Shown here one piece after another: positions 27,392 to 36,384 of a stretch of DNA of 64,000 nucleotides. Under the pieces are notes generated by a model. It had not been told where the DNA came from, searched no databases, and was given only the letters and a program-made list of their open reading frames with translations. Source of the stretch: RGIG3002 sp964449325. Lineage in GTDB: Bacteria > Bacillota > Clostridia > Lachnospirales > Lachnospiraceae. The DNA is taken from NCBI GenBank assembly GCA_964449325.1, contig CAYUYJ010000002.1, positions 62,001-126,000 of the forward strand, given 5' to 3'. Both the position numbers and the translations under genes were made by a program. The first letter of the stretch is position 1; each line of letters begins with the position of its first letter.

Positions 27392-28246
27392 ATGAGTAAA
27401 TTTGAACGAAAATTCGGTAAATATGCTATTCGGAATTTATCTTTGATGTTGATTTTGTGTTATGCCTGTGGATATGCCATCAATATTATTTTTCCGGAAT
27501 TTCTGCAATATCTGACATTGGATCCGTATAAAATTCTGCACGGACAGATTTGGAGGATTGTAACATGGATTATTTCGCCGCCCTCAGGCAGCAATATTTT
27601 CTTTGTGCTAATTACGCTATATTTTTATTATTCTCTGGGAACTACATTGGAACGGACATGGGGCGATTACCGGTATAATGTGTATATTTTTTCCGGTATG
27701 CTTTTTACCGTATTGGGAAGCTTTCTTCTGATGGGGTACAGCTATTTGTTTATGGGAAAAACGGTTGCCTTTTACGGGGAGGAGTATTATTTTGCAATTG
27801 TTGCAAACTTTTTTAGCACTTACTATGTTAATATGTCCATTTTTCTTGCATTTGCAGCAACCTTCCCGGATGTGCAGGTATTGCTGATGTTTATTATTCC
27901 CGTAAAAGTAAAGTGGCTGGGTATCATTTATGCAGTCATGCTGGCTTATGAATTTATTACTTACCCGATTTATCTGAAATTTGTAATTGCAGCGTCCCTT
28001 ATGAATTTTATTATTTTCTTCATTACCTCAAGAAACCGTGTGCGGCTGTCGCCGAAACAGATGAAACGCCGGCAGGAGTTCAGAAAGGAAACCAGACGGA
28101 CGGCAAAAGTAACCAAGCACAAATGTGCAATCTGTGGACAAACTGAAGAGGACAACCCGGATTTGGAATTCCGCTTTTGTTCCAAATGCAACGGAAACTA
28201 CGAGTATTGCCAGAATCATCTCTTCACACATGAACACATAAAATAG
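27392..28246 (+). CDS. Rhomboid-like membrane protein with C-terminal zinc ribbon, apparently non-catalytic
   Basis: The 284-residue protein has about five to six hydrophobic segments arranged as in rhomboids (GQIWRIVTWIISPP, then TLYFYYSLGTTLERTWGDYR). The TTLERTWGDYRYNVY segment equals the conserved E-x-x-W-G loop. However, no Gly-x-Ser-Gly catalytic motif is present where TM4 should be, so proteolysis is unlikely. The C-terminus is a basic linker followed by CAICGQ...CSKCNG, a two-CxxC zinc ribbon. It seems cotranscribed with the next two genes. Confidence 0.7.
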   Translation: MSKFERKFGKYAIRNLSLMLILCYACGYAINIIFPEFLQYLTLDPYKILHGQIWRIVTWIISPPSGSNIFFVLITLYFYYSLGTTLERTWGDYRYNVYIFSGMLFTVLGSFLLMGYSYLFMGKTVAFYGEEYYFAIVANFFSTYYVNMSIFLAFAATFPDVQVLLMFIIPVKVKWLGIIYAVMLAYEFITYPIYLKFVIAASLMNFIIFFITSRNRVRLSPKQMKRRQEFRKETRRTAKVTKHKCAICGQTEEDNPDLEFRFCSKCNGNYEYCQNHLFTHEHIK

Positions 28247-28306
28247 GAGAATATGTAGAAAGCGTGAGAATTTTACGCATGAACACGTAAAACCGGGAGG
28301 ATAAGT

Positions 28307-29050
28307 ATGGATAGAGAACTGGAATTTGCGAAAACCTTACAAGGGGTTGTAGAGCAGGCGAAGGATAACGGCAATTGTATTACGCGGGAAGAAGTAGAAG
28401 AGGCTTTCGCTGACCAGAATTTAAAAGAAGAACAGATGGAACTTGTGCTGGATTACCTGATAAAACATAAAATTGGTATCGGCGAGCCGATAGATGTGGA
28501 CGAATATCTGACGGAAGAGGATAAACATTATCTGGATGCATATCTGGAAGAACTGGAAACACTGGAAAAAGTAAGTGACGGAGAAAAAGAAGCGATTACG
28601 ATGTCAGCAATGGCAGGAGACGGTGATGCACAGAGTAAATTAATTGAAATTTATATTCCGCAGGTTGTGGATGTGGCGAAGCTGTATGCAGGACAAGGTG
28701 TATTTCTGGAAGACTTAATCGGAGAAGGAAATCTGGCGGTAGCAATGGGAGTTACCCAGCTTGGGTGTCTGGAACATCCTTCGGAAGCGGAAGGAATGCT
28801 TGGAAAGATGATGATGGATGCTATGGAGGATTACATTACGGAAAATGTGCAGGCAGAGGACTTAGACAGAAAAATTGTGGAAAAAGTCAATGTTGTTTCC
28901 GATAAAGCAAAGGAACTGGCAGAAAGTTTGCAACGAAAGGTAACGGCGAAGGAACTTGCCGAAGAAACAGGATTAGAATTAGAAGAAATTTTGGAAGCAG
29001 TTCGTATGAGTGGGGAAAATATTGAGTATATTGAAAATGAGAAGTCTTAA
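28307..29050 (+). CDS. Degenerate sigma-70-like protein (regions 1.1, 2 and 3, no region 4)
   Basis: The 247-residue protein starts with a region 1.1-like helical domain (CITREEVEEAFADQNLKEEQ) and an acidic linker. A sigma region 2-like core follows (MAGDGDAQSKLIEIYIPQVV, then YAGQGVFLEDLIGEGNLAVA). The aromatic residues used to melt the -10 are missing. It ends with a region 3-like helix-turn-helix (VTAKELAEETGLELEEILEA). There is no region 4, so recognition of a -35 element is not expected. It may bind core polymerase or act as a regulator; the function is unknown. Confidence 0.65.
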   Translation: MDRELEFAKTLQGVVEQAKDNGNCITREEVEEAFADQNLKEEQMELVLDYLIKHKIGIGEPIDVDEYLTEEDKHYLDAYLEELETLEKVSDGEKEAITMSAMAGDGDAQSKLIEIYIPQVVDVAKLYAGQGVFLEDLIGEGNLAVAMGVTQLGCLEHPSEAEGMLGKMMMDAMEDYITENVQAEDLDRKIVEKVNVVSDKAKELAESLQRKVTAKELAEETGLELEEILEAVRMSGENIEYIENEKS

Positions 29051-29063
29051 ATAAGGAGTACGA

Positions 29064-29498
29064 ATGGAAAAACAGAAGGAGCAGGATAATCAGGACTATA
29101 AATATGTCATGCAGGATGCCGGAACGATTTATCTGGGTGCGAAATTTTCTTATGAAGAGATAATGGAACATGCGGATATTACCTTTAAGATAAAGGCAAT
29201 TATAGAGCATTATCTGACAAAAGAAATTGCGATGGAAACATCTTTGGAAAGCCATTTCTATTACATGGACCCGAAAAGCTTTTCGGCAAGGACATATGAG
29301 CAGTTGAAAGTAAAAATTAAGGTCAGCGAAAGGCAGCGAAAGAAGGGGCTGTTTGGGAAGGAAAAGACCGTGTATACGGATAAATTTTATAAGATGCAGG
29401 AATTTACCGCACTTTCTGTGGAAGAAAAGAAGAAAAAGGGAATTCTGATTCAGGAGATTGCATTTCCCAAAATGGCACTTATGATGTTTCCGGTGTAG
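29064..29498 (+). CDS. Hypothetical protein, 144 residues
   Basis: This soluble, Lys/Glu-rich protein has no recognisable motif, signal peptide or membrane segment. A central KIKVSERQRKKGLFGKEKTV stretch is strongly basic. It begins 13 bases after the sigma-like gene, with an aaggag site, and is probably cotranscribed with it. I do not recognise the family. Codon use matches its neighbours, so it is probably a real gene. Confidence 0.6.
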   Translation: MEKQKEQDNQDYKYVMQDAGTIYLGAKFSYEEIMEHADITFKIKAIIEHYLTKEIAMETSLESHFYYMDPKSFSARTYEQLKVKIKVSERQRKKGLFGKEKTVYTDKFYKMQEFTALSVEEKKKKGILIQEIAFPKMALMMFPV

Positions 29499-29566
29499 AC
29501 TTTATTTATATGGAAACGGAAACAAAAAGATAAAATTCAGAATATTTTCAGAGGAGAGAAAGAAAC

Positions 29567-32488
29567 ATGCAGATTGAAGAATTAACAAGCTACGAAATTA
29601 TTGAAAAACGGCGGATTGAGGATTTAAATTCCTTAAGCTATCTGCTTAGACACAAAAAGACAGGGGCAAGGGTTGCACTTTTGTCCAATGACGACGAAAA
29701 TAAAGTATTTTATATCGGTTTCCGTACACCGCCAACTGACAGCACCGGCGTACCACATATTTTAGAGCATTCCGTATTGTGCGGTTCGGAAAAATTCCCC
29801 GTAAAGGATCCTTTTGTAGAACTGGTGAAGGGTTCTTTAAATACTTTTTTAAATGCCATGACTTATCCGGACAAAACAATTTATCCGTTAGCAAGCTGTA
29901 ATGATACGGATTTTCAGAATTTGTGTCATGTATATTTGGATGCAGTGTTCCATCCGAACATTTATAAAGAAAAGAAAATTTTCATGCAGGAGGGCTGGCA
30001 TTACGAAATGGAAGATGAAGATGCACCTCTGACCTTAAACGGTGTGGTATACAATGAAATGAAGGGGGCTTTTTCGTCTCCCGATGATGTGCTCTACAGA
30101 CAGATTATGACTTCCCTTTACCCGGAAAATACGTACAGCGTGGAATCCGGTGGTGACCCGAAAAATATACCGGATTTGACCTATGAGCAGTTTTTAGAGT
30201 TCCACAGCCGTTATTATCATCCGAGCAACAGTTATATTTACTTGTACGGTAATATGGATATGGCAGAGAAACTGGATTTTATAGATAAAGAATATTTGTC
30301 CAAATACGATTATCTGGAAATTGATTCTGCCATTAAGACCCAGACTACTTTTGACAGTATGCGGGAAATGGTGACCTCTTATCCGATTACGGAAGAAGAG
30401 TCTGACAAGGATAATACCTATCTGTCCTACAATATTATGTTAAAGGATACACTGGACAAGGAACTGGCAGTTGCTTTTAATGTGCTTGATTATGCAATTT
30501 GTACCGCGCCGGGAGCACCGTTAAAGCAGGCACTTATCGATAAAGGAATCGGGAAGGATGTTTACAGCATCTATGAGGACGGTATCAAGCAGCCTTATTT
30601 TAGTGTAGTGGCAAAAAATGCCAACGAAGAGCAGAAGGAAGAATTTGTACAGACCATTCGGGAAGTGCTGACAGAACTGGTAGAAAAAGGGCTTGATAAA
30701 AAAGCACTGCGTGCAGGTCTTAATTACTTTGAATTTAAATACAGAGAAGCAGATTTCGGTTCTTATCCGAAGGGACTGATGTACGGACTCCGTATGTTGG
30801 ACAGCTGGCTTTATGATGACAGCAAACCGTTTATTCATATTGAAGCAAACGATACCTATAAGGCAGTGAAAGAAAAAATCGATACGGATTATTTTGAACA
30901 GCTGATTAGGATGTATCTGTTGGACAATACCCATAAGGCACTGCTTATTTTAAAACCGGAAAAAGGACTGGGAGCAAAGCAGGATGAGGAACTGGCAAAA
31001 AAATTAGCGGATTATAAGGCTTCTTTAAGCAAAGACGAGATTAGAAAAATTGTTGAAGAGACAAAAGCATTAAAGGCATATCAGGAGGCAGAAGAAAATC
31101 CGGAGGATTTGGCGAAGATTCCGTTATTAAAGAGAGAAGATTTGAAGAAAACAGCGGAAAAACCGGTGAATGAAGTGCGTGGAGATGAAGAAACTACTAT
31201 CCTGTTCCATGATATTTTCACCAATCATATCGGATATCTGCGTTTGATTTTTGATTTAAAAAATGTTCCGGCCAGATTGTTCCCTTACGTAGGAATTTTG
31301 AAAAATGTGCTGGGTCTGATGGATACGGAGCATTACAGCTATGGTGATTTGTATAACGAAATGAATATTCAGACCGGTGGGATGGCTGTAGTGAATAATA
31401 TTTATACAGACAATCAGGATATTGAAAAGCAGAAGGTGACTTTGGAAATTAAGGCAAAGGTTCTGTATGAGAATCTGGACAAGGCGTTTGCATTGGCGGA
31501 AGAAATCATAAGGAGTACCAAATTCGAGGATGAAAAGCGGCTTCTTGAAATTATGGCAGAGTTAAATTCCAAGAATCAGGCAGCTGTTTTAAGTGCCGGA
31601 CATTCGTATGCTTCAGGAAGAGCAATGTCCTATCAGTCCGTATCGGCAGCCATTTCCGAGGTAATGAACGGTATGGACTTTAACCGCCTTGTGGAAAAAC
31701 TGGCTTATCATTTTGATGAGGAAAAGAAAACACTGATTGCAAACCTAAAGGAATTGGCAACCTGTATTTTCCGTAAAGAAAATCTGATGGTAGATTACAC
31801 CGCAACGGAAGAGGGCTATGAGAAGCTTCCGGGATTAGTTGCAGATATACGGGAGAAGCTTTTTACCCAACCGGTAGAAAAAGGAACTTTTGTTCCTGAA
31901 CTTTCCGTAAAAAATGAAGGCTTTATGTCCTCTTCCCAGGTGCAGTATGTATGTCGTGCCGGAAATTACCGGAAAAAGGGACTGAAACCAAACGGCTCAT
32001 TAAAAGTATTAAAGGTAATGATGGGCTACGAATATTTGTGGATTAATATTCGTGTGAAGGGTGGTGCCTACGGCTGTATGTCAGGATTTGGCAAAACCGG
32101 AGACAGTTTTTTTGTTTCCTACAGGGATCCAAATCTGGAAAAAACCGTGGAGGTATATGAAAAGGCAGCAGATTTCATTGCAAACTTTGAAGCAGACGAG
32201 CGCACCATGACCCAGTTTGTTATCGGTGCCATCAGTGATATGGATGTACCTATGAATCCGGCGGCAAAAGGAACCTTTTCCCTTGGAGCTTATCTGACCG
32301 GATTAAGTTATGAGGAAATGCAAAAGGAACGTGACGAATTGTTAAATACCAGTGTGGAGGATATCCGGGGGCTTGCGGCATATATTCGTGCCTTTATGGA
32401 GGATGATTGCCTCTGCGTAATCGGAAACGACGAGAAGATTAAGGAATGCAAGGAAATGTTTAATACCACGGAGGCATTATTCCACTAA
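29567..32488 (+). CDS. M16C (presequence protease/insulinase family) zinc metallopeptidase
   Basis: The 973-residue protein matches the PreP/Cym1 type of M16 peptidases, which enclose and degrade peptides in a two-halved chamber. The inverted zinc motif H-x-x-E-H is visible in HILEHSVLCGSEKFPV near residue 65, with the distal glutamate in VVYNEMKGAFSSPDDV. A long helical linker (about residues 450-540) joins the two halves, and the C-terminal half has RVKGGAYGCM, typical of the family. There is no signal peptide, so it is likely cytoplasmic peptide turnover. Confidence 0.9.
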   Translation: MQIEELTSYEIIEKRRIEDLNSLSYLLRHKKTGARVALLSNDDENKVFYIGFRTPPTDSTGVPHILEHSVLCGSEKFPVKDPFVELVKGSLNTFLNAMTYPDKTIYPLASCNDTDFQNLCHVYLDAVFHPNIYKEKKIFMQEGWHYEMEDEDAPLTLNGVVYNEMKGAFSSPDDVLYRQIMTSLYPENTYSVESGGDPKNIPDLTYEQFLEFHSRYYHPSNSYIYLYGNMDMAEKLDFIDKEYLSKYDYLEIDSAIKTQTTFDSMREMVTSYPITEEESDKDNTYLSYNIMLKDTLDKELAVAFNVLDYAICTAPGAPLKQALIDKGIGKDVYSIYEDGIKQPYFSVVAKNANEEQKEEFVQTIREVLTELVEKGLDKKALRAGLNYFEFKYREADFGSYPKGLMYGLRMLDSWLYDDSKPFIHIEANDTYKAVKEKIDTDYFEQLIRMYLLDNTHKALLILKPEKGLGAKQDEELAKKLADYKASLSKDEIRKIVEETKALKAYQEAEENPEDLAKIPLLKREDLKKTAEKPVNEVRGDEETTILFHDIFTNHIGYLRLIFDLKNVPARLFPYVGILKNVLGLMDTEHYSYGDLYNEMNIQTGGMAVVNNIYTDNQDIEKQKVTLEIKAKVLYENLDKAFALAEEIIRSTKFEDEKRLLEIMAELNSKNQAAVLSAGHSYASGRAMSYQSVSAAISEVMNGMDFNRLVEKLAYHFDEEKKTLIANLKELATCIFRKENLMVDYTATEEGYEKLPGLVADIREKLFTQPVEKGTFVPELSVKNEGFMSSSQVQYVCRAGNYRKKGLKPNGSLKVLKVMMGYEYLWINIRVKGGAYGCMSGFGKTGDSFFVSYRDPNLEKTVEVYEKAADFIANFEADERTMTQFVIGAISDMDVPMNPAAKGTFSLGAYLTGLSYEEMQKERDELLNTSVEDIRGLAAYIRAFMEDDCLCVIGNDEKIKECKEMFNTTEALFH

Positions 32489-32504
32489 AAACGAGAGGAA
32501 AAAT

Positions 32505-33413
32505 ATGAAGGAAAATTTTAAGTCCGGTTTTGTTACTTTGATTGGCAGACCGAATGTTGGAAAATCAACCTTAATGAATTGTCTGATAGGACAGAAGATT
32601 GCGATTACATCCAATAAACCGCAGACAACAAGAAACCGCATCCAGACGGTATATACGTCCGAGGAAGGGCAGATTGTCTTTGTGGATACCCCGGGTATCC
32701 ACAAGGCAAAAAACAAGCTGGGTGATTACATGGTAACGGTAGCAGAACGTACTTTGAAGGAAGTAGATGTGATTTTGTGGCTTGTGGAGCCCACTACCTT
32801 TATCGGTGCGGGAGAAAGGCACATTATAGAACAACTGAAAAAAGTAAATACACCTGTTATTTTAGTAATCAATAAAACTGACACGGTAAAAAAAGAAGAA
32901 ATATTGAAATTTATTGATACATACCGTAAGGAAATGGATTTTGACGAAATTGTTCCCGTATCGGCATTGAAGGCAGATAATACGGAAACGCTGCTTTCCT
33001 GCATTATGAAATATCTGCCATATGGTCCGGCGTTTTATGATGAGGATACCATTACGGACCAGCCGGAACGACAGATTGTAGCGGAGTTAATCCGGGAAAA
33101 GGCACTGCGGCTTCTTTCCGATGAAATTCCTCACGGTATTGCGGTCAGTATTGAGAGCATGAAGTGGAGAAAAAAAATCTGTGATATAGATGCCACAATC
33201 ATTTGTGAAAGAGATTCCCATAAAGGAATTATCATCGGAAAACAGGGCAGTATGTTAAAGAAAATCGGAAGTCAGGCACGCCCTGAAATTGAAGATATGT
33301 TGGAAATACAGGTGAATCTGCAGCTTTGGGTGAAGGTGAAAAAAGACTGGCGGGACAGTGACTTTTTGCTGAAAAATTTCGGCTATGACAAGAAAGAAAC
33401 GGAAAACTTTTAA
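32505..33413 (+). CDS. era: GTPase Era
   Basis: Era binds 16S rRNA and couples ribosome maturation to cell growth. The 302-residue protein has G1 (GRPNVGKSTLMN), the switch region TTRNRIQTV, G3 (FVDTPGIH), G4 (INKTD) and G5 (VSALK). A C-terminal KH domain has the loop IGKQGSMLKKIG. It begins 17 bases after the M16C gene and is followed by yqzL and recO, a conserved order in Firmicutes. Confidence 0.97.
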   Translation: MKENFKSGFVTLIGRPNVGKSTLMNCLIGQKIAITSNKPQTTRNRIQTVYTSEEGQIVFVDTPGIHKAKNKLGDYMVTVAERTLKEVDVILWLVEPTTFIGAGERHIIEQLKKVNTPVILVINKTDTVKKEEILKFIDTYRKEMDFDEIVPVSALKADNTETLLSCIMKYLPYGPAFYDEDTITDQPERQIVAELIREKALRLLSDEIPHGIAVSIESMKWRKKICDIDATIICERDSHKGIIIGKQGSMLKKIGSQARPEIEDMLEIQVNLQLWVKVKKDWRDSDFLLKNFGYDKKETENF

Positions 33414-33483
33414 GCAGACAATTTTGGAATAGAAATGAGAAAAACGCGAACCCTAATAGTACAATACGATTAGGGGGCACAGG

Positions 33484-33666
33484 ATGAAAACATTAAATTA
33501 CTGGCAGCAGTTTTGTAAAACAGGAAATCCGAAAGACTATCTCTTATTTAAAGAAAACGAACAGAATATGCGGGAAAGAGCAGTCGGGAAAGCAGGCAGT
33601 TATGCAGGAAACGATAATCTTAACAGGAATCATATTGAAGACAGTGCCTATCGGGGATTACGATAG
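33484..33666 (+). CDS. yqzL: YqzL-family small protein
   Basis: The 60-residue protein starts MKTLNYWQQFCKTGNPKDYL followed by LFKENEQ. B. subtilis YqzL, encoded at the same place between era and recO, begins with the same pattern of Trp, Phe, Thr-Gly, Tyr-Leu and Phe-Lys-Glu. The gene has a tagggggc site upstream. Its last 65 bases overlap the start of recO in another frame, so the C-terminal 20 residues are constrained by recO. Function is unknown in the family. Confidence 0.75.
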   Translation: MKTLNYWQQFCKTGNPKDYLLFKENEQNMRERAVGKAGSYAGNDNLNRNHIEDSAYRGLR

Positions 33667-34261
33667 GCGCGTTGTTTTGTTGACAAAAGAGAGGGGAAAG
33701 ATTTCTGCCTTTGCGAAAGGTGCAAGGCGGCAGAACAGCAGGCTTTTAGCTACTACAAATCCCTTCTGTTTCGGAGAGTTTAAAATGTATGAGGGGAAGA
33801 CTTCCTATAATATTATGGAAGCTTCTATTTCCAATTATTTTGAAACTTTGCGGGAAGATTTTGAGGCGGCATATATGGGAATGTATTTTATGGAAATTGC
33901 CGATTACTACACCAGAGAGAATAATGATGAAAAACAGATGTTGAAGCTTGCTTATCAGTCGCTTCGGGCCTTGGGGCATCCGGGACTGTCTAAAGAACTG
34001 GTACGTTGTATCTATGAAATTAAAGCAGTAGTTGTAAACGGAGAATATCCGGGAATTCCCACAGAAAGGCAATTCTCGGAGTCGGCAGTGTATGCACTCT
34101 CCTACATAGAGACCTCCCCTGTGGAAAAGCTGTATACCTTTACCGTTACGAAGGAAGTGCTTGCAGAATTGAAGTATGCAGCGAAAAGATATAGAGAACG
34201 GTTTATGAATTATCCGTTTAAAAGTCTGGATGTTTTAGAATCCATACAAAATCCATGTTGA
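33602..34261 (+). CDS. recO: DNA repair protein RecO
   Basis: RecO loads RecA onto SSB-coated DNA with RecR. The 219-residue protein has the N-terminal OB fold (LTGIILKTVPIGDYDRRVVL, then KISAFAKGARRQNSRL) and a helical C-terminal half. The four-cysteine zinc site seen in some RecO proteins is not visible. The start lies inside yqzL; the weak ribosome-binding site suggests translational coupling. Confidence 0.93.
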   Translation: MQETIILTGIILKTVPIGDYDRRVVLLTKERGKISAFAKGARRQNSRLLATTNPFCFGEFKMYEGKTSYNIMEASISNYFETLREDFEAAYMGMYFMEIADYYTRENNDEKQMLKLAYQSLRALGHPGLSKELVRCIYEIKAVVVNGEYPGIPTERQFSESAVYALSYIETSPVEKLYTFTVTKEVLAELKYAAKRYRERFMNYPFKSLDVLESIQNPC

Positions 34262-34286
34262 AAAACGAGGGTAACTCGGATATAAT
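34258..34286 (+). promoter_or_regulatory. Promoter of the lipoprotein gene
   Basis: TTGAAA and TATAAT are separated by 17 bases; the -35 box overlaps the recO stop codon. Confidence 0.75.
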
Positions 34287-34329
34287 ATAGAGCGATACCT
34301 GTAAAAACAGGTGAAGGAGAGGCAGATTT

Positions 34330-34923
34330 ATGATTAGGCAAAAAGGAAAAGCGGTTCTTGTGGCAGGGCTGGCTGTATTTGCATTATGTGCCTGTGGGCA
34401 AAGTGCGGAGGAAGATGTTACCTCTGTGAAAATTGAGAAGGACGGGACAGTTGTAAATACCATCATTGAGGATTTTGATGAATCCTTATATAGTGTGGAT
34501 GCATTGAAAAATATGGTATTGTCTGAGGCTGCGGCTTTTAATTCTTCATCGGGAGAAAAAAGCATTGCGGTAGATAAACTGGAAGCCGCGGATGGAAAGG
34601 TGACGGTTGCCATGACCTTTGCGGGAGCTTCTGAGTATTCTGAGTTTAATGATAAGGTGCTTTTTTTCGGAACGGTTCTGGAAGGGTATGAGGCAGGTCT
34701 TGATTTTGATATTACTCTTACTTCCACGCAGAAGGACGGAGGAAAGATTGGGAAAGAAGAAATTTTAAATATGGGGGATTCCTACATGGTTATTTTAGAG
34801 GAACCCATTCAGGTAATGACACCCTCCAAAATTATTTATGCAAGTGAAAATGTAGCAGTGCTTTCCGGAAACAGTGCCAAGGTGCTGGACAACGGAGAAG
34901 CTGCTTATCTGATATTAAAATAA
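34330..34923 (+). CDS. Putative lipoprotein, unknown function
   Basis: The 197-residue protein has a lipoprotein signal peptide: basic start, hydrophobic core AVLVAGLAVFALC and lipobox ALCAC, giving lipid-anchored Cys21. The mature part (about 175 residues) is rich in beta-strand-like sequence. I do not recognise a domain. It sits after recO with its own promoter and precedes glyS by 25 bases, so it may be cotranscribed with glyS. Confidence 0.75.
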   Translation: MIRQKGKAVLVAGLAVFALCACGQSAEEDVTSVKIEKDGTVVNTIIEDFDESLYSVDALKNMVLSEAAAFNSSSGEKSIAVDKLEAADGKVTVAMTFAGASEYSEFNDKVLFFGTVLEGYEAGLDFDITLTSTQKDGGKIGKEEILNMGDSYMVILEEPIQVMTPSKIIYASENVAVLSGNSAKVLDNGEAAYLILK

Positions 34924-34948
34924 GAATCTTAAAAAGGTGGAGAAAGAT

Positions 34949-36337
34949 ATGGAAAAGACAATGGAGAAAATTGTAGCGTTGGCAAAGGCAAGAGGATTTG
35001 TATATCCCGGTTCCGAAATTTACGGTGGTCTTGCCAATACATGGGATTACGGAAATCTTGGTGTGGAATTAAAGAATAACGTGAAGAAAGCATGGTGGCA
35101 GAAATTTGTTATGGAAAATCCGTATAATGTAGGTGTGGACTGTGCAATTTTAATGAACCCGCAAGTCTGGGTAGCATCAGGTCATCTTGGCGGATTTTCT
35201 GACCCGCTGATGGATTGTAAGGAATGTCATGAGCGTTTCCGTGCAGATAAACTGATTGAAGATTATGCACAGGAGCACGGCATGACTTTGGAAGAGTCCG
35301 TGGATGCATGGAGTCAGGAAAAAATGAAACAGTTTATCGAAGAAAATGCTGTACCATGCCCGACCTGTGGAAAACATAATTTTACGGATATCCGTCAGTT
35401 TAATCTGATGTTCAAAACCTTTCAGGGTGTAACCGAGGATGCAAAAAATACCGTTTATTTGAGACCGGAAACGGCACAGGGCATTTTTGTAAACTTCAAA
35501 AATGTACAGAGAACCTCCCGTAAAAAAATACCGTTTGGAATCGGACAGATTGGAAAGTCCTTCCGAAACGAAATTACACCGGGTAACTTTACCTTCCGTA
35601 CCAGAGAGTTTGAACAGATGGAACTGGAATTTTTCTGTGAACCGGGTACGGATTTGGAATGGTTCCGGTATTGGAGAGGTTTCTGCCGTGATTGGCTTTT
35701 GTCTCTTGGCATGAAAGAGGACGAAATACGTTTAAGAGACCATTCGCCGGAAGAACTGTGCTTCTATTCCAAAGGAACAACCGATATTGAATTCTTATTC
35801 CCCTTTGGCTGGGGCGAGCTTTGGGGTATTGCCGACAGAACTGATTATGACCTGACACAGCATCAGAATGTGTCCGGTGAAGATATGTCTTACTTTGATG
35901 ATGAAAAGAAAGAAAAATACGTACCATATGTTATTGAACCGTCTCTGGGTGCGGATCGAGTTGTTCTTGCGTTCCTTTGTGCGGCTTATGATGAAGAAGA
36001 AATCGGTGAGGGAGATGTTCGTACCGTACTGCATTTCCATCCGGCACTTGCACCGGTTAAAATCGGTGTGCTTCCGCTTTCCAAGAAATTAAATGAGGGT
36101 GCGGAAAAAGTCTTCACACAGCTTTCCAAGAAATACAACTGTGAGTTTGATGACAGAGGTAATATCGGCAAGAGATACCGCCGTCAGGATGAAATCGGTA
36201 CACCGTTCTGCATTACCTATGATTTTGAATCCGAAACAGACGGCTGCGTAACCGTTCGCTTCCGTGATTCCATGGAGCAGGAGCGTGTAGCAATTGCCGA
36301 GTTGGAAGCTTATTTTGCAGATAAATTTACATTCTAA
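34949..36337 (+). CDS. glyS: Glycyl-tRNA synthetase (homodimeric type)
   Basis: This class II enzyme charges tRNA-Gly. The 462-residue protein is the short alpha2 form, with motif 1 region YGGLANTWDYGNLGVEL, motif 2 (FRNEITPGNFTFRTREFEQM) and motif 3 (EPSLGADRVVLAFL). A CPTCGK zinc-site remnant lies in the insertion. A C-terminal anticodon-binding domain ends the protein. The ATG at 34949 has aaggtgg eight bases upstream; the GTG at 34937 lies within that site. No T-box leader is visible. Confidence 0.96.
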   Translation: MEKTMEKIVALAKARGFVYPGSEIYGGLANTWDYGNLGVELKNNVKKAWWQKFVMENPYNVGVDCAILMNPQVWVASGHLGGFSDPLMDCKECHERFRADKLIEDYAQEHGMTLEESVDAWSQEKMKQFIEENAVPCPTCGKHNFTDIRQFNLMFKTFQGVTEDAKNTVYLRPETAQGIFVNFKNVQRTSRKKIPFGIGQIGKSFRNEITPGNFTFRTREFEQMELEFFCEPGTDLEWFRYWRGFCRDWLLSLGMKEDEIRLRDHSPEELCFYSKGTTDIEFLFPFGWGELWGIADRTDYDLTQHQNVSGEDMSYFDDEKKEKYVPYVIEPSLGADRVVLAFLCAAYDEEEIGEGDVRTVLHFHPALAPVKIGVLPLSKKLNEGAEKVFTQLSKKYNCEFDDRGNIGKRYRRQDEIGTPFCITYDFESETDGCVTVRFRDSMEQERVAIAELEAYFADKFTF

Positions 36338-36384
36338 TACGGATTGTATTCGTAGGGAGAAAAAGAAACTTGGAGGAAAATACC

